Made by a program: the position numbers and the translations under genes
Assembly (NCBI GenBank): GCA_021647145.1
Contig: JAKIVF010000019.1
Location: 1-37,475, forward strand
Direction of reading: 5' to 3'
Origin: Methylococcaceae bacterium
Lineage (GTDB): Bacteria; Pseudomonadota; Gammaproteobacteria; Methylococcales; Methylomonadaceae
DNA: 37,475 nucleotides
Notes under the pieces: model-generated
Told to the model about the DNA's origin: nothing
Database searches by the model: none
Seen by the model: only the letters and a program-made list of their open reading frames with translations
Part shown: positions 8,034-16,983 of the stretch, one piece after another
How positions within the stretch are numbered: position 1 is the stretch's first letter
How the letters are laid out: every line of letters starts with the position of its first letter

Positions 8034-8387
8034 TTATTTAATACCCCGCTCAATAACAATACCTACATCTTTTGCTCGACTTATTGCGCCTTTTTTATTG
8101 AGTGTTATTTTTACCCAGGGAGTATTAAATTCTGTTAATAAAACTTTGGATATTTCTTCAATTAGTTTTTCTACCAGATAATAATTACTTTGTTCCACAA
8201 AGGAAACGATGCGTTCGGAGACTGCTTTATAATCAAGGGTATGAATAATGTCGTCCGTTTCTGCAGCTTTTTTTATATCAAAAGCCATTTCTATATCAAG
8301 CACTATAGATTGTTTTGTTTCCCGCTCCCAATCATAAATACCTATGATTGTTGATGCCTCTAATTTACCTAAAAAAATTATATCCAT
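8034..8387 (-). CDS. folB: dihydroneopterin aldolase
   Basis: The 117-residue protein has FLGKLEASTIIGIYDWERE at the N-terminus, HTLDYKAVSE with the conserved Tyr, YYLVEKLIEEI with the pterin-anchoring Glu, and KITLNKKGAI with the catalytic Lys. It converts dihydroneopterin to hydroxymethyl-dihydropterin plus glycolaldehyde, the step directly before FolK. It is the first gene of a two-gene minus-strand operon with folK. The start codon is 87 bases from the divergent plsY, a pairing often seen in gammaproteobacteria. Confidence 0.94.
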   Translation of the reverse strand: MDIIFLGKLEASTIIGIYDWERETKQSIVLDIEMAFDIKKAAETDDIIHTLDYKAVSERIVSFVEQSNYYLVEKLIEEISKVLLTEFNTPWVKITLNKKGAISRAKDVGIVIERGIK

Positions 8388-8474
8388 TTAGTTTTCCGGT
8401 TAAAATACGTTTTTTAAAATGCTAGTATCAGGGAAAAAGTTCTTCTATACAAGCGTTGATTAAGTGAGAATGAA

Positions 8475-9047
8475 ATGATTGAATGGTTGTTAATACCTTT
8501 AGCATATTTAATAGGATCTATATCTAGTGCTATTATTGTTTGTCAAGTAAGAGGGCTAGATGACCCGCGAGAACAAGGTTCAGGGAACCCCGGAGCAACC
8601 AATGTAATGAGAATTGGTGGTAAAAAAGCGGCTGCTATCACCTTAATGGGTGATGCACTGAAAGGGTTGATCCCCGTGTTACTTTCAAAATCACTGGGTG
8701 TTGATTCAATTGTTTTATCATTAGTGGTGCTTGCCGCTTTTTTAGGGCATCTGTATCCCGTTTTTTTTGATTTTAAAGGGGGAAAAGGTGTTGCTACAAC
8801 ATTAGGTGTGACATTAGGTGTAAATTTTTTGCTGGGGGCTGTTGTTGCTGGAACCTGGTTTATCGTATATAAAACAAGTAAAATTTCATCGTTGTCAGCA
8901 TTAGTTGCGGCTGTTTTAACCCCGTTTTATGTTTGGTTAATTACTAGTGACAAGTATTTGTTGGTAGTTTTTGTGTTGATTTCCATCATCTTGTTATGGC
9001 GACATAAAAGTAACATCCAAAGGTTAATGAAAGGTGAAGAAAAGTAG
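8475..9047 (+). CDS. plsY: glycerol-3-phosphate acyltransferase PlsY
   Basis: This is a 190-residue integral membrane protein with about five hydrophobic segments. It has the three PlsY signatures: the first loop with GSGNPGATNVMRIGGKKAA, the FKGGKGVATTLG motif near residue 100 that binds acyl phosphate, and the later WRHKSNIQRL segment. It transfers the acyl group from acyl-phosphate to sn-glycerol-3-phosphate, starting phospholipid synthesis. It is divergent from folB-folK. Length and motifs are normal. Confidence 0.95.
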   Translation: MIEWLLIPLAYLIGSISSAIIVCQVRGLDDPREQGSGNPGATNVMRIGGKKAAAITLMGDALKGLIPVLLSKSLGVDSIVLSLVVLAAFLGHLYPVFFDFKGGKGVATTLGVTLGVNFLLGAVVAGTWFIVYKTSKISSLSALVAAVLTPFYVWLITSDKYLLVVFVLISIILLWRHKSNIQRLMKGEEK

Positions 9048-9193
9048 AGTGGTTTTTGGTTTTGTTTAATCGAGAGGTAGTAAATATTGTAGTGATTGAG
9101 ACAGTTAGCTAAGTAAAACTCAAAACAGTAGCAGAATTAAAATGTATATAGGCTATACTAGTATGTTTCGATGATTATTTTCTAGTTTTGTTA

Positions 9194-10006
9194 ATGAATT
9201 CAGTTTCTATTTCTATAGTGCTTTATAAGTCAGATAAAACTGTTTTTATTTCTGTACTAGAAAGCTTAGTTATAGCCGTTGAAAAAGCCGTTGAAAAATA
9301 TGGTTTTGATGTTCTGCTTATTATCCTTGATAATAATATTGATGTAGGTAAAGAAGACTTTGAGCCATTAGCTCAGGTTAAATGGAAAAGACCTCTACAT
9401 TTTATCCATTCATCTGAAAATTTAGGCTATGCAAAAGGCCATAACAGGGCCATAAAAGAAAGTTATTGTGAGTATCATTTGATTTTAAATCCTGATGTTT
9501 TATTGGATTCAAATGCTATAGTCTATGCAATAGAATATCTAAAAACACATTCTCAAGCTGTTTTGGTTTCACCTTATGCTTGTTCGGAAGATGGGGGTCG
9601 ACAATATCTTTGTAAATCGTACCCTTCAGTGTTTGATTTATTATTACGTGGGTTTGCGCCTAAATGGCTCCAGAATTTTTTTTTGAAACGTTTGGCTAAC
9701 TATGAGTTAAAAGGGAAAACTGAAGCAGTCGAATTTTCTGATGTTCCTATTGCTAGTGGTTGCTTTATGTTCTTACGTAGACAAAATTTTAATGCAGTCG
9801 GAGGTTTTTCAGAAAATTTTTTTCTGTACTTTGAAGACTTTGATTTGTCAATAAAATTAAGGGAAATTGGGAGTTTGGTTTATGTTCCCGATGTAAAAAT
9901 TATCCATTTTGGTGGGCAGGCTGCTAAAAAAGGAGTGAATCATATTATGTTGTTTGGGCGATCCATGTGTTCTTTTTTTAATAAGCATGGTTGGTGTTTC
10001 TATTAA
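9194..10006 (+). CDS. GT2-family glycosyltransferase (rhamnosyltransferase-like)
   Basis: The 270-residue soluble glycosyltransferase begins SVSISIVLYKSD and shows LDNN in place of the first acidic pair, NLGYAKGHNRAI, LILNPDVLL (the N-P-D variant of the metal-binding DxD), and FLYFEDFDLSIKLREIG near the C-terminus. This layout matches WbbL/RfbF-type GT2 enzymes acting on lipopolysaccharide or polysaccharide precursors. I start at ATG 9194; the frame opens two codons earlier at a TTG. A TATACT hexamer in the preceding 146-base gap could be a -10 element, with no good -35. The gene lies 47 bases before gspE and may be co-transcribed with it. Acceptor and donor are unknown. Confidence 0.83.
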   Translation: MNSVSISIVLYKSDKTVFISVLESLVIAVEKAVEKYGFDVLLIILDNNIDVGKEDFEPLAQVKWKRPLHFIHSSENLGYAKGHNRAIKESYCEYHLILNPDVLLDSNAIVYAIEYLKTHSQAVLVSPYACSEDGGRQYLCKSYPSVFDLLLRGFAPKWLQNFFLKRLANYELKGKTEAVEFSDVPIASGCFMFLRRQNFNAVGGFSENFFLYFEDFDLSIKLREIGSLVYVPDVKIIHFGGQAAKKGVNHIMLFGRSMCSFFNKHGWCFY

Positions 10007-10053
10007 ATCCTTGCTCCTTAGTCGAATCACTTTATTTTTTATGAAATAATTTT

Positions 10054-11736
10054 ATGAATTATCAAAAATTTATTGAAACACTTATTGATCAAAAGGCTTT
10101 GCGTGAAAGTGACTTAAAAAAAGTCAATAAAGTTAAGGATCAGATGCAAGAGACTGGGCTTCCGTTGCTATTAATCAAATTGGGTCTGTGTTCAGAAAAA
10201 GATGTTGCTGAAGCTTTATCTAAAACTACTGGCTTAGACGTTGTTGGTGTGGATGACTACTCAGATACTCCGTTCTTACCTGATGACGTTTCATTGAGAT
10301 TTTTGAAGGAGTCCCATGCGATAAGTATTGCAAAAGCAAATAACAAGATTACCGTTGCAGTGATGGACCCTGAAAACACTTTTATAAAGCAGTCACTGCA
10401 AATGATGTGCAATAAAGCAATAGAAATAAAAGTGGGTATTTTATCTGATATAGATAAAGCGTTAGAACGTCAGTATGGTGATGGAAAGTCTCAAATGGGA
10501 CAGATTACTGATAATTTAGGAGATAGTGAATCACTGGATGATATTGAGCATCTTAAAGATTTGGCTAGCGAAGCTCCCGTTATTCGTATGGTAAATCTTG
10601 TTTTTCATCGAGCATTAGATAATAAAGCATCAGATATTCATATTGAACCATTTGAGGATTCTTTAATCATACGTCTACGAATAGATGGTGTGTTGCAAAA
10701 AATTGAAGGGCCTCCAGTAAGTGCGACAGCTGCGGTGATTTCTAGAATAAAAATCATGGCTAAACTGAATATTGCGGAAAGACGATTGCCTCAGGATGGA
10801 CGAATAAAAATACAAATGCAAGGCAAGGAGATAGATTTACGTGTTTCTACCACACCTACAATGTATGGTGAAAGTGTAGTCATACGTTTGTTAGATAAAG
10901 AAAATATTGTTTTTGAATTTGATTCATTAGGGTTTGAACCTGAAAATCAGAAATTATTTCTTGAAGTTTTGTCAAAACCTCATGGAATTATATTGATTAC
11001 CGGGCCAACAGGAAGTGGTAAGTCAACTACGCTGTATACGGCCTTAACTCATTTGAATACACCCGGGAAAAAGATTATTACCATTGAAGACCCTGTTGAA
11101 TATCAACTGAATGGGGTTAATCAAATACAGGCGAAACCAAAAATTGGTTTAACATTTAGTAGTGCTTTGCGTTCTATAGTTAGGCAAGACCCGGATATCA
11201 TTATGATTGGGGAAATGCGTGATTTAGAAACGGCAAAAATAGCTGTTCAGTCCGCATTAACAGGGCATTTGGTATTGTCAACTCTCCACACAAATGATGC
11301 CGCAGGTGCTCTTGCCAGATTATTAGATATGGGGCTTGATGATTATTTATTGACGTCTACAGTGAATGGAGTTTTGGCGCAGCGATTAGTTAGAAAATTA
11401 TGTATGCATTGTAGGCAAGCTTACCAGCCTTTACCTGAGGTAGTGGAAGAGAAAGGGTTGTCCAGGTTTATGGTAAATAACAAGTTAACACTCTATCAGG
11501 CCGTGGGCTGCAATGAGTGTGGAGATATAGGATATAGTGGCCGAATGGCAATTATTGAGTTTCTAGTTATGAATGATTCACTGAGAAAAATGGTAATGGA
11601 GCATAAAGAATCTGGTTTGATTCAAGAACAAGCCGTAAAAGATGGTATGTTAACTCTATATGATGATGGATTGGCTAAAGCTGCTAAAGGACTAACCACT
11701 CTTGATGAAGTATTGCGTGTAACAACGGAAGGCTAA
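10054..11736 (+). CDS. gspE: type II secretion ATPase GspE
   Basis: This 560-residue cytoplasmic hexameric ATPase powers pseudopilus assembly. An N-terminal MshEN/T2SSE_N domain (about 1-150) is followed by the PulE core: Walker A GPTGSGKSTT near residue 320, an Asp box (ITIEDPVEYQLNGV), Walker B (DIIMIGEMRD) and a His box (STLHTNDAAGA). The C-terminal zinc site has the expected two CxxC pairs, CMHC and CNEC, found in GspE and PilB but not PilT. It is the first gene of the gsp operon; the gspF start follows two bases after its stop. Confidence 0.96.
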   Translation: MNYQKFIETLIDQKALRESDLKKVNKVKDQMQETGLPLLLIKLGLCSEKDVAEALSKTTGLDVVGVDDYSDTPFLPDDVSLRFLKESHAISIAKANNKITVAVMDPENTFIKQSLQMMCNKAIEIKVGILSDIDKALERQYGDGKSQMGQITDNLGDSESLDDIEHLKDLASEAPVIRMVNLVFHRALDNKASDIHIEPFEDSLIIRLRIDGVLQKIEGPPVSATAAVISRIKIMAKLNIAERRLPQDGRIKIQMQGKEIDLRVSTTPTMYGESVVIRLLDKENIVFEFDSLGFEPENQKLFLEVLSKPHGIILITGPTGSGKSTTLYTALTHLNTPGKKIITIEDPVEYQLNGVNQIQAKPKIGLTFSSALRSIVRQDPDIIMIGEMRDLETAKIAVQSALTGHLVLSTLHTNDAAGALARLLDMGLDDYLLTSTVNGVLAQRLVRKLCMHCRQAYQPLPEVVEEKGLSRFMVNNKLTLYQAVGCNECGDIGYSGRMAIIEFLVMNDSLRKMVMEHKESGLIQEQAVKDGMLTLYDDGLAKAAKGLTTLDEVLRVTTEG

Positions 11737-11737
11737 A

Positions 11738-12955
11738 GTGACTTTATTTGCTTATAAAGCTGTTAATCAAGAAGGTAATGTAGAAGAAGGCAGCATAGAA
11801 GCAAAAGATGAAGCTTCTTTAGTTGCTAAGTTGCAAGATGACGGGTTGATTCCTCTGGATATTTCTCAGTCGGGGTTGAAGTCAGCTTATTTTTTCTCTT
11901 TTAAACAATCTAAGGAAAGACTGTCTCAAAAAGAAATCGCTCTTTTTACTAAAGAATTATCTACACTTTTACAAGCTGGGTTGCCATTGGATAGATCTTT
12001 AGTAGTTTTAATGGACTTGATTGAAGAAGATTCTAAAATTCATTTGTTGATTAAAAATGTTTTACAACAGGTTAAAGGAGGAGCAAATCTTTCAGATGCT
12101 TTAGAATCAGAATCTTCTGCATTTTCTCGCTTTTACATTAATATGTTACGAGCTGGTGAAGCCGGGGGTAGTGTTGATGTTGTCCTGGGTCAGTTATCAG
12201 AGTATTTAGAAAAGTCAAAAGGACTTAAGGATACAGTTACAACCGCTTTAATTTATCCGACTATTTTGGTAGTAATGGCTTTAGGATCAGTTTTTTTGCT
12301 CCTTACATTAGTCGTGCCTCAATTTATGGAAATGTTTGAAAGTGCAGGCAAGGAATTACCAATATCTACACAAATTGTTGTAGGTGCCGCTGAATGGTTA
12401 CAAAGTTATTGGTGGGCTTTATTAATTACTGTTTGTGTTATATTTTTTGTTTTGCGTTACGAATTGAGCATTGGTCCGAGAAAAAAACAATGGGATAAAA
12501 CTGCTTTGAGTTTACCTCTGTTTGGGGAAATAAATCGCAATATGAATACCACAAATTTTACTCGTACTCTAGGAACCTTATTAACAAATGGTGTTCCCAT
12601 TTTAACTGCATTAGGTATTGTTAAAGAAACATTAAGTAATCTTGTTTTGGTAGATGCACTCTCTATGGCAGAAGAAAACTTGAAGCAAGGTAAGGATATG
12701 TCAAGTGCATTAATAGAATCAGGCCAATTTCCAAAAATGGCAACTCAAATGATAAAAATGGGTGAAGAAACGGGGAAAATGGAAGAGATGTTAGAAAGAA
12801 CAGCAAATACCTATGACAAACAACTTAAAATAACGATTGAACGTATGTTAGCAATGATGGAGCCTATCATTATCGTGGTTATGGGGATGCTAATTGCAGG
12901 TATTATAATGTCTATTTTGTCTGCAATTCTGAGTGTAAACGATCTAGCCTTTTAA
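11738..12955 (+). CDS. gspF: type II secretion inner-membrane platform protein GspF
   Basis: This 405-residue protein starts with GTG two bases after gspE. It has an N-terminal FAYKAVNQEGNVEEGSIEA segment and then two T2SSF repeats, each with FTKELSTLLQAGLPL- or FTRTLGTLLTNGVPIL-type starts. Hydrophobic segments lie near residues 165-190, 220-240 and 375-400. GspF anchors GspE and GspL at the membrane and supports pilin insertion. Length and layout are typical. Confidence 0.95.
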   Translation: MTLFAYKAVNQEGNVEEGSIEAKDEASLVAKLQDDGLIPLDISQSGLKSAYFFSFKQSKERLSQKEIALFTKELSTLLQAGLPLDRSLVVLMDLIEEDSKIHLLIKNVLQQVKGGANLSDALESESSAFSRFYINMLRAGEAGGSVDVVLGQLSEYLEKSKGLKDTVTTALIYPTILVVMALGSVFLLLTLVVPQFMEMFESAGKELPISTQIVVGAAEWLQSYWWALLITVCVIFFVLRYELSIGPRKKQWDKTALSLPLFGEINRNMNTTNFTRTLGTLLTNGVPILTALGIVKETLSNLVLVDALSMAEENLKQGKDMSSALIESGQFPKMATQMIKMGEETGKMEEMLERTANTYDKQLKITIERMLAMMEPIIIVVMGMLIAGIIMSILSAILSVNDLAF

Positions 12956-12983
12956 AATTATTATTATGAAAATGAGAGATAAA

Positions 12984-13406
12984 ATGAAGAAGAATAGCAA
13001 CCTGAGAGGTTTTACATTAATAGAGCTTTTAGTTGTTTTGGCTATTATCGGGCTTTTAGCTGGATTAGTAGGGCCCCAAGTAATGAAACAATTGGGTGGG
13101 GCAAAAACGAAAGCAGCTAAAGTGCAAATTGAAGACTTATCAGGTGCGTTAGATATGTATAAAATGGATGTGGGGCGCTATCCTAGTACAGAAGAAGGAT
13201 TACAGGCTTTAGTAGAAAGTCCGGACAATGCACGCTCCTGGAATGGGCCATATCTACGTAAAAACAAGGTGCCTCAAGATCCTTGGATATACGATTATCA
13301 CTATACTTCACCAGGTGAACATGGTCGCTTTGATTTATATTCATTAGGCTTTGATAACGCACCAGGTGGAGAGGGTGAAGACCAAGATATTACTAGCTGG
13401 GAATAA
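12984..13406 (+). CDS. gspG: major pseudopilin GspG
   Basis: The type IV prepilin leader is MKKNSNLRG, cleaved before FTLIELLVVLAIIG, with Glu at +5. The mature body has the GspG signatures: DLSGALDMYKMDVGRYPSTEEGLQAL, WNGPYL, DPWIYDYHY, and a C-terminal calcium loop with D-N-A-P-G-G-E-G-E-D. I choose the ATG at 12984 because GAGAG lies five bases before it and a nine-residue leader is normal; the frame also has an ATG at 12966. GspG builds the pseudopilus that pushes substrates through the secretin. Confidence 0.94.
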   Translation: MKKNSNLRGFTLIELLVVLAIIGLLAGLVGPQVMKQLGGAKTKAAKVQIEDLSGALDMYKMDVGRYPSTEEGLQALVESPDNARSWNGPYLRKNKVPQDPWIYDYHYTSPGEHGRFDLYSLGFDNAPGGEGEDQDITSWE

Positions 13407-13451
13407 AATTAGGTTTTATGCAGGTCGATAGAAAATGCATATAGTTCTATT

Positions 13452-13892
13452 GTGAAAAAAAAAGGATTTTCTTTAATTGAATTATTACTGGTTATCGTTA
13501 TTATTGGAATAATGATAACTGTTGTTGCTTCAAATGCAGGTACAGGTAATGAAACGACGGTTTTAAAAAGTGCTTCTAGAGAAATAGCATCCGCACTTAG
13601 ATATGCTCGTGGAATTGCGATGACCAATAGAAAAGAAAGTGTATTTCAATTTGATTTGGATGAAAACTCTTATCAGATGACTGGTAAATCGAAGGTCTAT
13701 AAACTATCTAAAGATATAGAAGTGACACTAGATGTTGCCCAGTCTCAAATTGAGGGTGATGGTATGGGGGCTGTTCGTTTTTTTCCTGATGGATCTTCAA
13801 CAGGAGGAAGAATAACCTTGGAAATATCGAAAATTAAACGTCAACTAGATATTAATTGGTTAACTGGGCAAGTGGAAATTAGTGAGCAATAA
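13452..13892 (+). CDS. gspH: minor pseudopilin GspH
   Basis: The gene starts with GTG. The very short leader MKKKG is cleaved before FSLIELLLVIVIIGIM, with Glu at +5. The mature domain contains ASREIASALRYARGIAMTNRKE and RFFPDGSSTGGRI, both characteristic of GspH/FimT-like minor pseudopilins. It caps or primes the pseudopilus with I, J and K. Its end overlaps gspI by 11 bases. Confidence 0.9.
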   Translation: MKKKGFSLIELLLVIVIIGIMITVVASNAGTGNETTVLKSASREIASALRYARGIAMTNRKESVFQFDLDENSYQMTGKSKVYKLSKDIEVTLDVAQSQIEGDGMGAVRFFPDGSSTGGRITLEISKIKRQLDINWLTGQVEISEQ

Positions 13893-14292
13893 GTCGAATA
13901 TTCAACAAGGTGGGTTTTCCTTACTTGAAATATTGATTGCATTTTCAATATTGGCTTTTTCTTTGGGTATTTTGCTTAATATATTTTCTGGAGGTTTAAG
14001 AAAAACGCTTGTTGCTGAGGAATATCAGCAAGCAGTAACGATAGCTCAGTCTATACTTGCAAAAGTAGGGCTAGAAGAAGAGTTACAAGAAGGAGAAAAG
14101 CGGGGAGAAATTCAGGAGAAATATCTGTGGACTCAGAATATACAGGCATTTGAGGATGAAGAGCTTGATCCAGAAAAGATGAGTCTCATTCCATATCAAG
14201 TAACAGTGACTGTTGAATGGCAAGCGGGGATAAATAATAGACAGATTGAACTAATAACACTTAAATTGTCTGGTAAAAATGATGAAATCTAA
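13882..14292 (+). CDS. gspI: minor pseudopilin GspI
   Basis: The gene starts with GTG inside the end of gspH. The prepilin leader MSNKSNIQQGG is followed by FSLLEILIAFSILAFSLGIL, with Glu at +5. GspI is the core of the pseudopilus tip complex I-J-K. The 136-residue length and the single small C-terminal domain fit. It overlaps gspJ by 14 bases, which suggests translational coupling. Confidence 0.88.
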   Translation: MSNKSNIQQGGFSLLEILIAFSILAFSLGILLNIFSGGLRKTLVAEEYQQAVTIAQSILAKVGLEEELQEGEKRGEIQEKYLWTQNIQAFEDEELDPEKMSLIPYQVTVTVEWQAGINNRQIELITLKLSGKNDEI

Positions 14293-14971
14293 GAGATCTG
14301 GGTTTACTCTTATCGAAGTACTGATAGGAATGAGTCTTTTAGGATTAATGATGTTATTACTGTTTGCAAGTTTAAGAATTTGTGTTCAAAACTGGAATGC
14401 AGGTGAAAAAAAAATCGTACAAGTGAGTCAAAGGGCAATTGTACAAAATTTTTTTCAAAGTAAATTACATGCAACGTTACCACTAAATGCTGACTTTTTT
14501 GAAGAACAGCAGTTTTCATTTCAAGGTAATGCAGAGCAAATGCAGTTTGTAGCATCTATGCCTGCAAGTGTAGGGAAACTAGGAATACAACTTTTTACAT
14601 TGAGTTTACAACCGGGAGAAAATAATCAAGGTTCAGAATTAAAAGTCAATATTAGACCGTTTTTTCCAAAAAGTGAGACTGAAGAATGGGATGATGAAAG
14701 TGTTGTGATTTTAAAACAAATACAAGCACTTCGTTTTTCATATTTTGGTTCAGATGAGATTGCTGATGAACCTGTGTGGCAAGAAGAATGGCTGGACAAA
14801 CAGATTTTACCAAAAATGGTAAGTGTTGATATAGAGCTGACAAATGGTGAAGTGTGGCCCCAGGTTGTTACTGCACTGACAATTGAAGCATCAGATGATG
14901 GGGGTGTTGGAGGGGGGGGGAACCCATTTGATATAATTAGCGGAAAATTTCCTGATCATGAAAAAAGATAA
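14279..14971 (+). CDS. gspJ: minor pseudopilin GspJ, with a G9 tract near its end
   Basis: The leader MMKSKRSG is cleaved before FTLIEVLIGMSLLGLMMLLL. The 230-residue length and the segments RAIVQNFFQSKL and LRFSYFG, followed by WLDKQILPKMVSVDIEL, fit GspJ of the pseudopilus tip. Two in-frame ATGs at 14279 and 14282 are equally plausible starts. A run of nine G at 14912-14920 encodes a glycine stretch near residue 212. One base of slippage there would replace the last residues and alter coupling to gspK, whose start overlaps the end of this gene by 14 bases. Confidence 0.9.
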   Translation: MMKSKRSGFTLIEVLIGMSLLGLMMLLLFASLRICVQNWNAGEKKIVQVSQRAIVQNFFQSKLHATLPLNADFFEEQQFSFQGNAEQMQFVASMPASVGKLGIQLFTLSLQPGENNQGSELKVNIRPFFPKSETEEWDDESVVILKQIQALRFSYFGSDEIADEPVWQEEWLDKQILPKMVSVDIELTNGEVWPQVVTALTIEASDDGGVGGGGNPFDIISGKFPDHEKR

Positions 14972-15875
14972 AGGACTGGCTCTTATTGTTGTCCTATGGG
15001 TGATTTCGTTATTGATAATAATGTCCAGCAGCTTCTCTTTAACTATACAAAGAGAATCAGCCATTATTTCAGGGTTAAAGGAAAGGGCCGAAGCGTCGGC
15101 TATTGCAGAGGCTGGTATTTATTATGCAATAGCAAAGTTATTACAGAATGATAAAGAGCAGCAATGGAATGCTTTTGATAGTTTATATGAAATAAATTTT
15201 GTAGGAAAAAAGGTTCGTATTAAAATAGCCGATGAATCAGGAAAAATTGCTATAAATTTTGTGGATAAAGAACAATTATTAAGTTTATTTGGTTCTATTA
15301 ATGTAGAAGAATCTTTGGCAGAAAGTCTGAGTGATGCTATTTTGGATTGGCGGGATAATGATGATACACAGAGTGATCATGGTGCAGAAAAGCAACAGTA
15401 TGAAGAAGCAGGATTAAAATATGAACCACGTAATGCAGCTTTTTCTAATATAGAAGAGATGCAGATGGTTTTGGGAATGACTGCTAGAATATATAGACAG
15501 ATTGAAAACTTGGTCAGTGTTTATGCACAGAACTCAAAAGTTAATTCTACTGCTGCGTCACGAGAAGTCTTGTTAACATTGCCTGATACAGAAAAAGAAA
15601 TGGTTGATGAATATATACAACAAAGAGTCGACAATGAACGAAACTCAGAAAAAGTGAGTCAGCCAGACTGGTATCAAGGTAGCTCAACTAAAAGCGATAC
15701 ATTTATGATTATTGCAGAAGCAATGATAGATGAAAATAGTACACAACAAATAATGGCTGTAATCAGAAAAGGTAGTTCAAAAGTAAATATGCCGTATACA
15801 ATTTTAAAGTGGTCTAAAGATTATCAGCTGCCCTCTCTCTTTTTGTCTGAAAATGATGAGTGGGTCATAAATTAG
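14958..15875 (+). CDS. gspK: minor pseudopilin GspK
   Basis: The 305-residue protein starts MKKDKG-LALIVVLWVISLL, a prepilin-type segment that lacks Glu at +5, as expected for GspK at the very tip of the pseudopilus. It then has the helix with ERAEASAIAEAGIYYAIAKL, the KIADESGKIAINF strand, AILDWRDNDD and YEPRNAAFSNIEEMQMVLG, all typical of GspK. It overlaps gspJ by 14 bases and ends one base before gspL. Confidence 0.93.
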   Translation: MKKDKGLALIVVLWVISLLIIMSSSFSLTIQRESAIISGLKERAEASAIAEAGIYYAIAKLLQNDKEQQWNAFDSLYEINFVGKKVRIKIADESGKIAINFVDKEQLLSLFGSINVEESLAESLSDAILDWRDNDDTQSDHGAEKQQYEEAGLKYEPRNAAFSNIEEMQMVLGMTARIYRQIENLVSVYAQNSKVNSTAASREVLLTLPDTEKEMVDEYIQQRVDNERNSEKVSQPDWYQGSSTKSDTFMIIAEAMIDENSTQQIMAVIRKGSSKVNMPYTILKWSKDYQLPSLFLSENDEWVIN

Positions 15876-15876
15876 C

Positions 15877-16983
15877 ATGATAAATTTAAATAGTGATATT
15901 GATATATCGCGTTTTTTTTCTTGGTGGGGACAAGAATTAAGTTTTTTGTTGCCCGAAAAAATCAGAGAATCCATTAGTAGTGGAAAAGGGATTCTTGTTG
16001 TTGAGGTTAATTTAGAAAAAACCAAAGTAACTTATGTTCATTCAGACCAAAAAACTGTATTAGGTGAGTATGTCCGTAACGCTTTGGCAAAACAAGAATT
16101 AAAAGAAAAAATTGAAAATAACCCTCAATATAAAGAGGCAGACATAGTATTAAGAATCCCTGAAAGTATATCAATTAAAAAGGATTTGTTTTTACCTGCA
16201 GTTACTGAAACAAATATAAAGAAAGTGCTCGCATATGAGCTTGATAAATATACGCCTTTTAACAAAGATCAGGTTTATTTTGACACGATTAAATTAGAAA
16301 AAGAAAAAAAAACCAACCAGATTCATTTGCTTTTAGTTTTAGTAAAAAAAGCTACATTAGACAGAATGTATGAAAGTTGTGTGAGTTTAGGCTTAACACC
16401 TCATTATTCAGATTCAGCTGCCCAGCCAGTTATTCCCAATGATGGAAGTAGCCAATATAATTTATTACCAGCTGACTTATGTCAAAAAAATAATAAGTTA
16501 CCTTTTTATACCATGCTAGGAAGTATGTTCTTGGCACTTATTTTGTTTTTTGTGATGTTATTTTATCCATTATATAAATTAGATAATGGGCTGGATAAGC
16601 TTAAACATCATAAACGGTTAGCGGAAAAAGAGGCTTTTGAGATAGAAAGGTCTAAAAAAAGAGTAGATTATTTATATCTAGCTACGCAAAAAGTTATTGA
16701 TAAACAAAATGAGCTTCCAGCGATGATTGATGTTATTAATTCAGCAACTAAGGCTTTTAAAGATGATACTTGGGTATCTCAATTTCGTTATGTAAATAAA
16801 ACATTACAACTGACGGGGCAGTCTTCTAGTGCATCAGGATTAATCGAATCGTTAGAGAAAACAAGTATATTTCATAATGCAAAATTTATTTCTCCTGTAA
16901 CAAAAGACAATAGAACAGGGATGGAAAGATTTAAGATCTCAACTGAAGTCGCAAAAAAACAAAGTAATGCAGAAGCTAAGTAA
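15877..16983 (+). CDS. gspL: type II secretion protein GspL (PilM/PilN-like)
   Basis: This 368-residue bitopic inner-membrane protein has a cytoplasmic actin-like part (about 1-210, GKGILVVEVNLEKTKVTYV and VLAYELDKYTPF), one transmembrane helix near residues 213-235, a coiled-coil stretch and a periplasmic ferredoxin-like PilN domain (ELPAMIDVINSAT, WVSQFRYVNKTLQLTG). GspL links the GspE ATPase to GspF and GspM. It belongs to the GspL type that resembles fused PilM-PilN, seen in xps-like systems. The end overlaps gspM by 17 bases. Confidence 0.88.
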   Translation: MINLNSDIDISRFFSWWGQELSFLLPEKIRESISSGKGILVVEVNLEKTKVTYVHSDQKTVLGEYVRNALAKQELKEKIENNPQYKEADIVLRIPESISIKKDLFLPAVTETNIKKVLAYELDKYTPFNKDQVYFDTIKLEKEKKTNQIHLLLVLVKKATLDRMYESCVSLGLTPHYSDSAAQPVIPNDGSSQYNLLPADLCQKNNKLPFYTMLGSMFLALILFFVMLFYPLYKLDNGLDKLKHHKRLAEKEAFEIERSKKRVDYLYLATQKVIDKQNELPAMIDVINSATKAFKDDTWVSQFRYVNKTLQLTGQSSSASGLIESLEKTSIFHNAKFISPVTKDNRTGMERFKISTEVAKKQSNAEAK

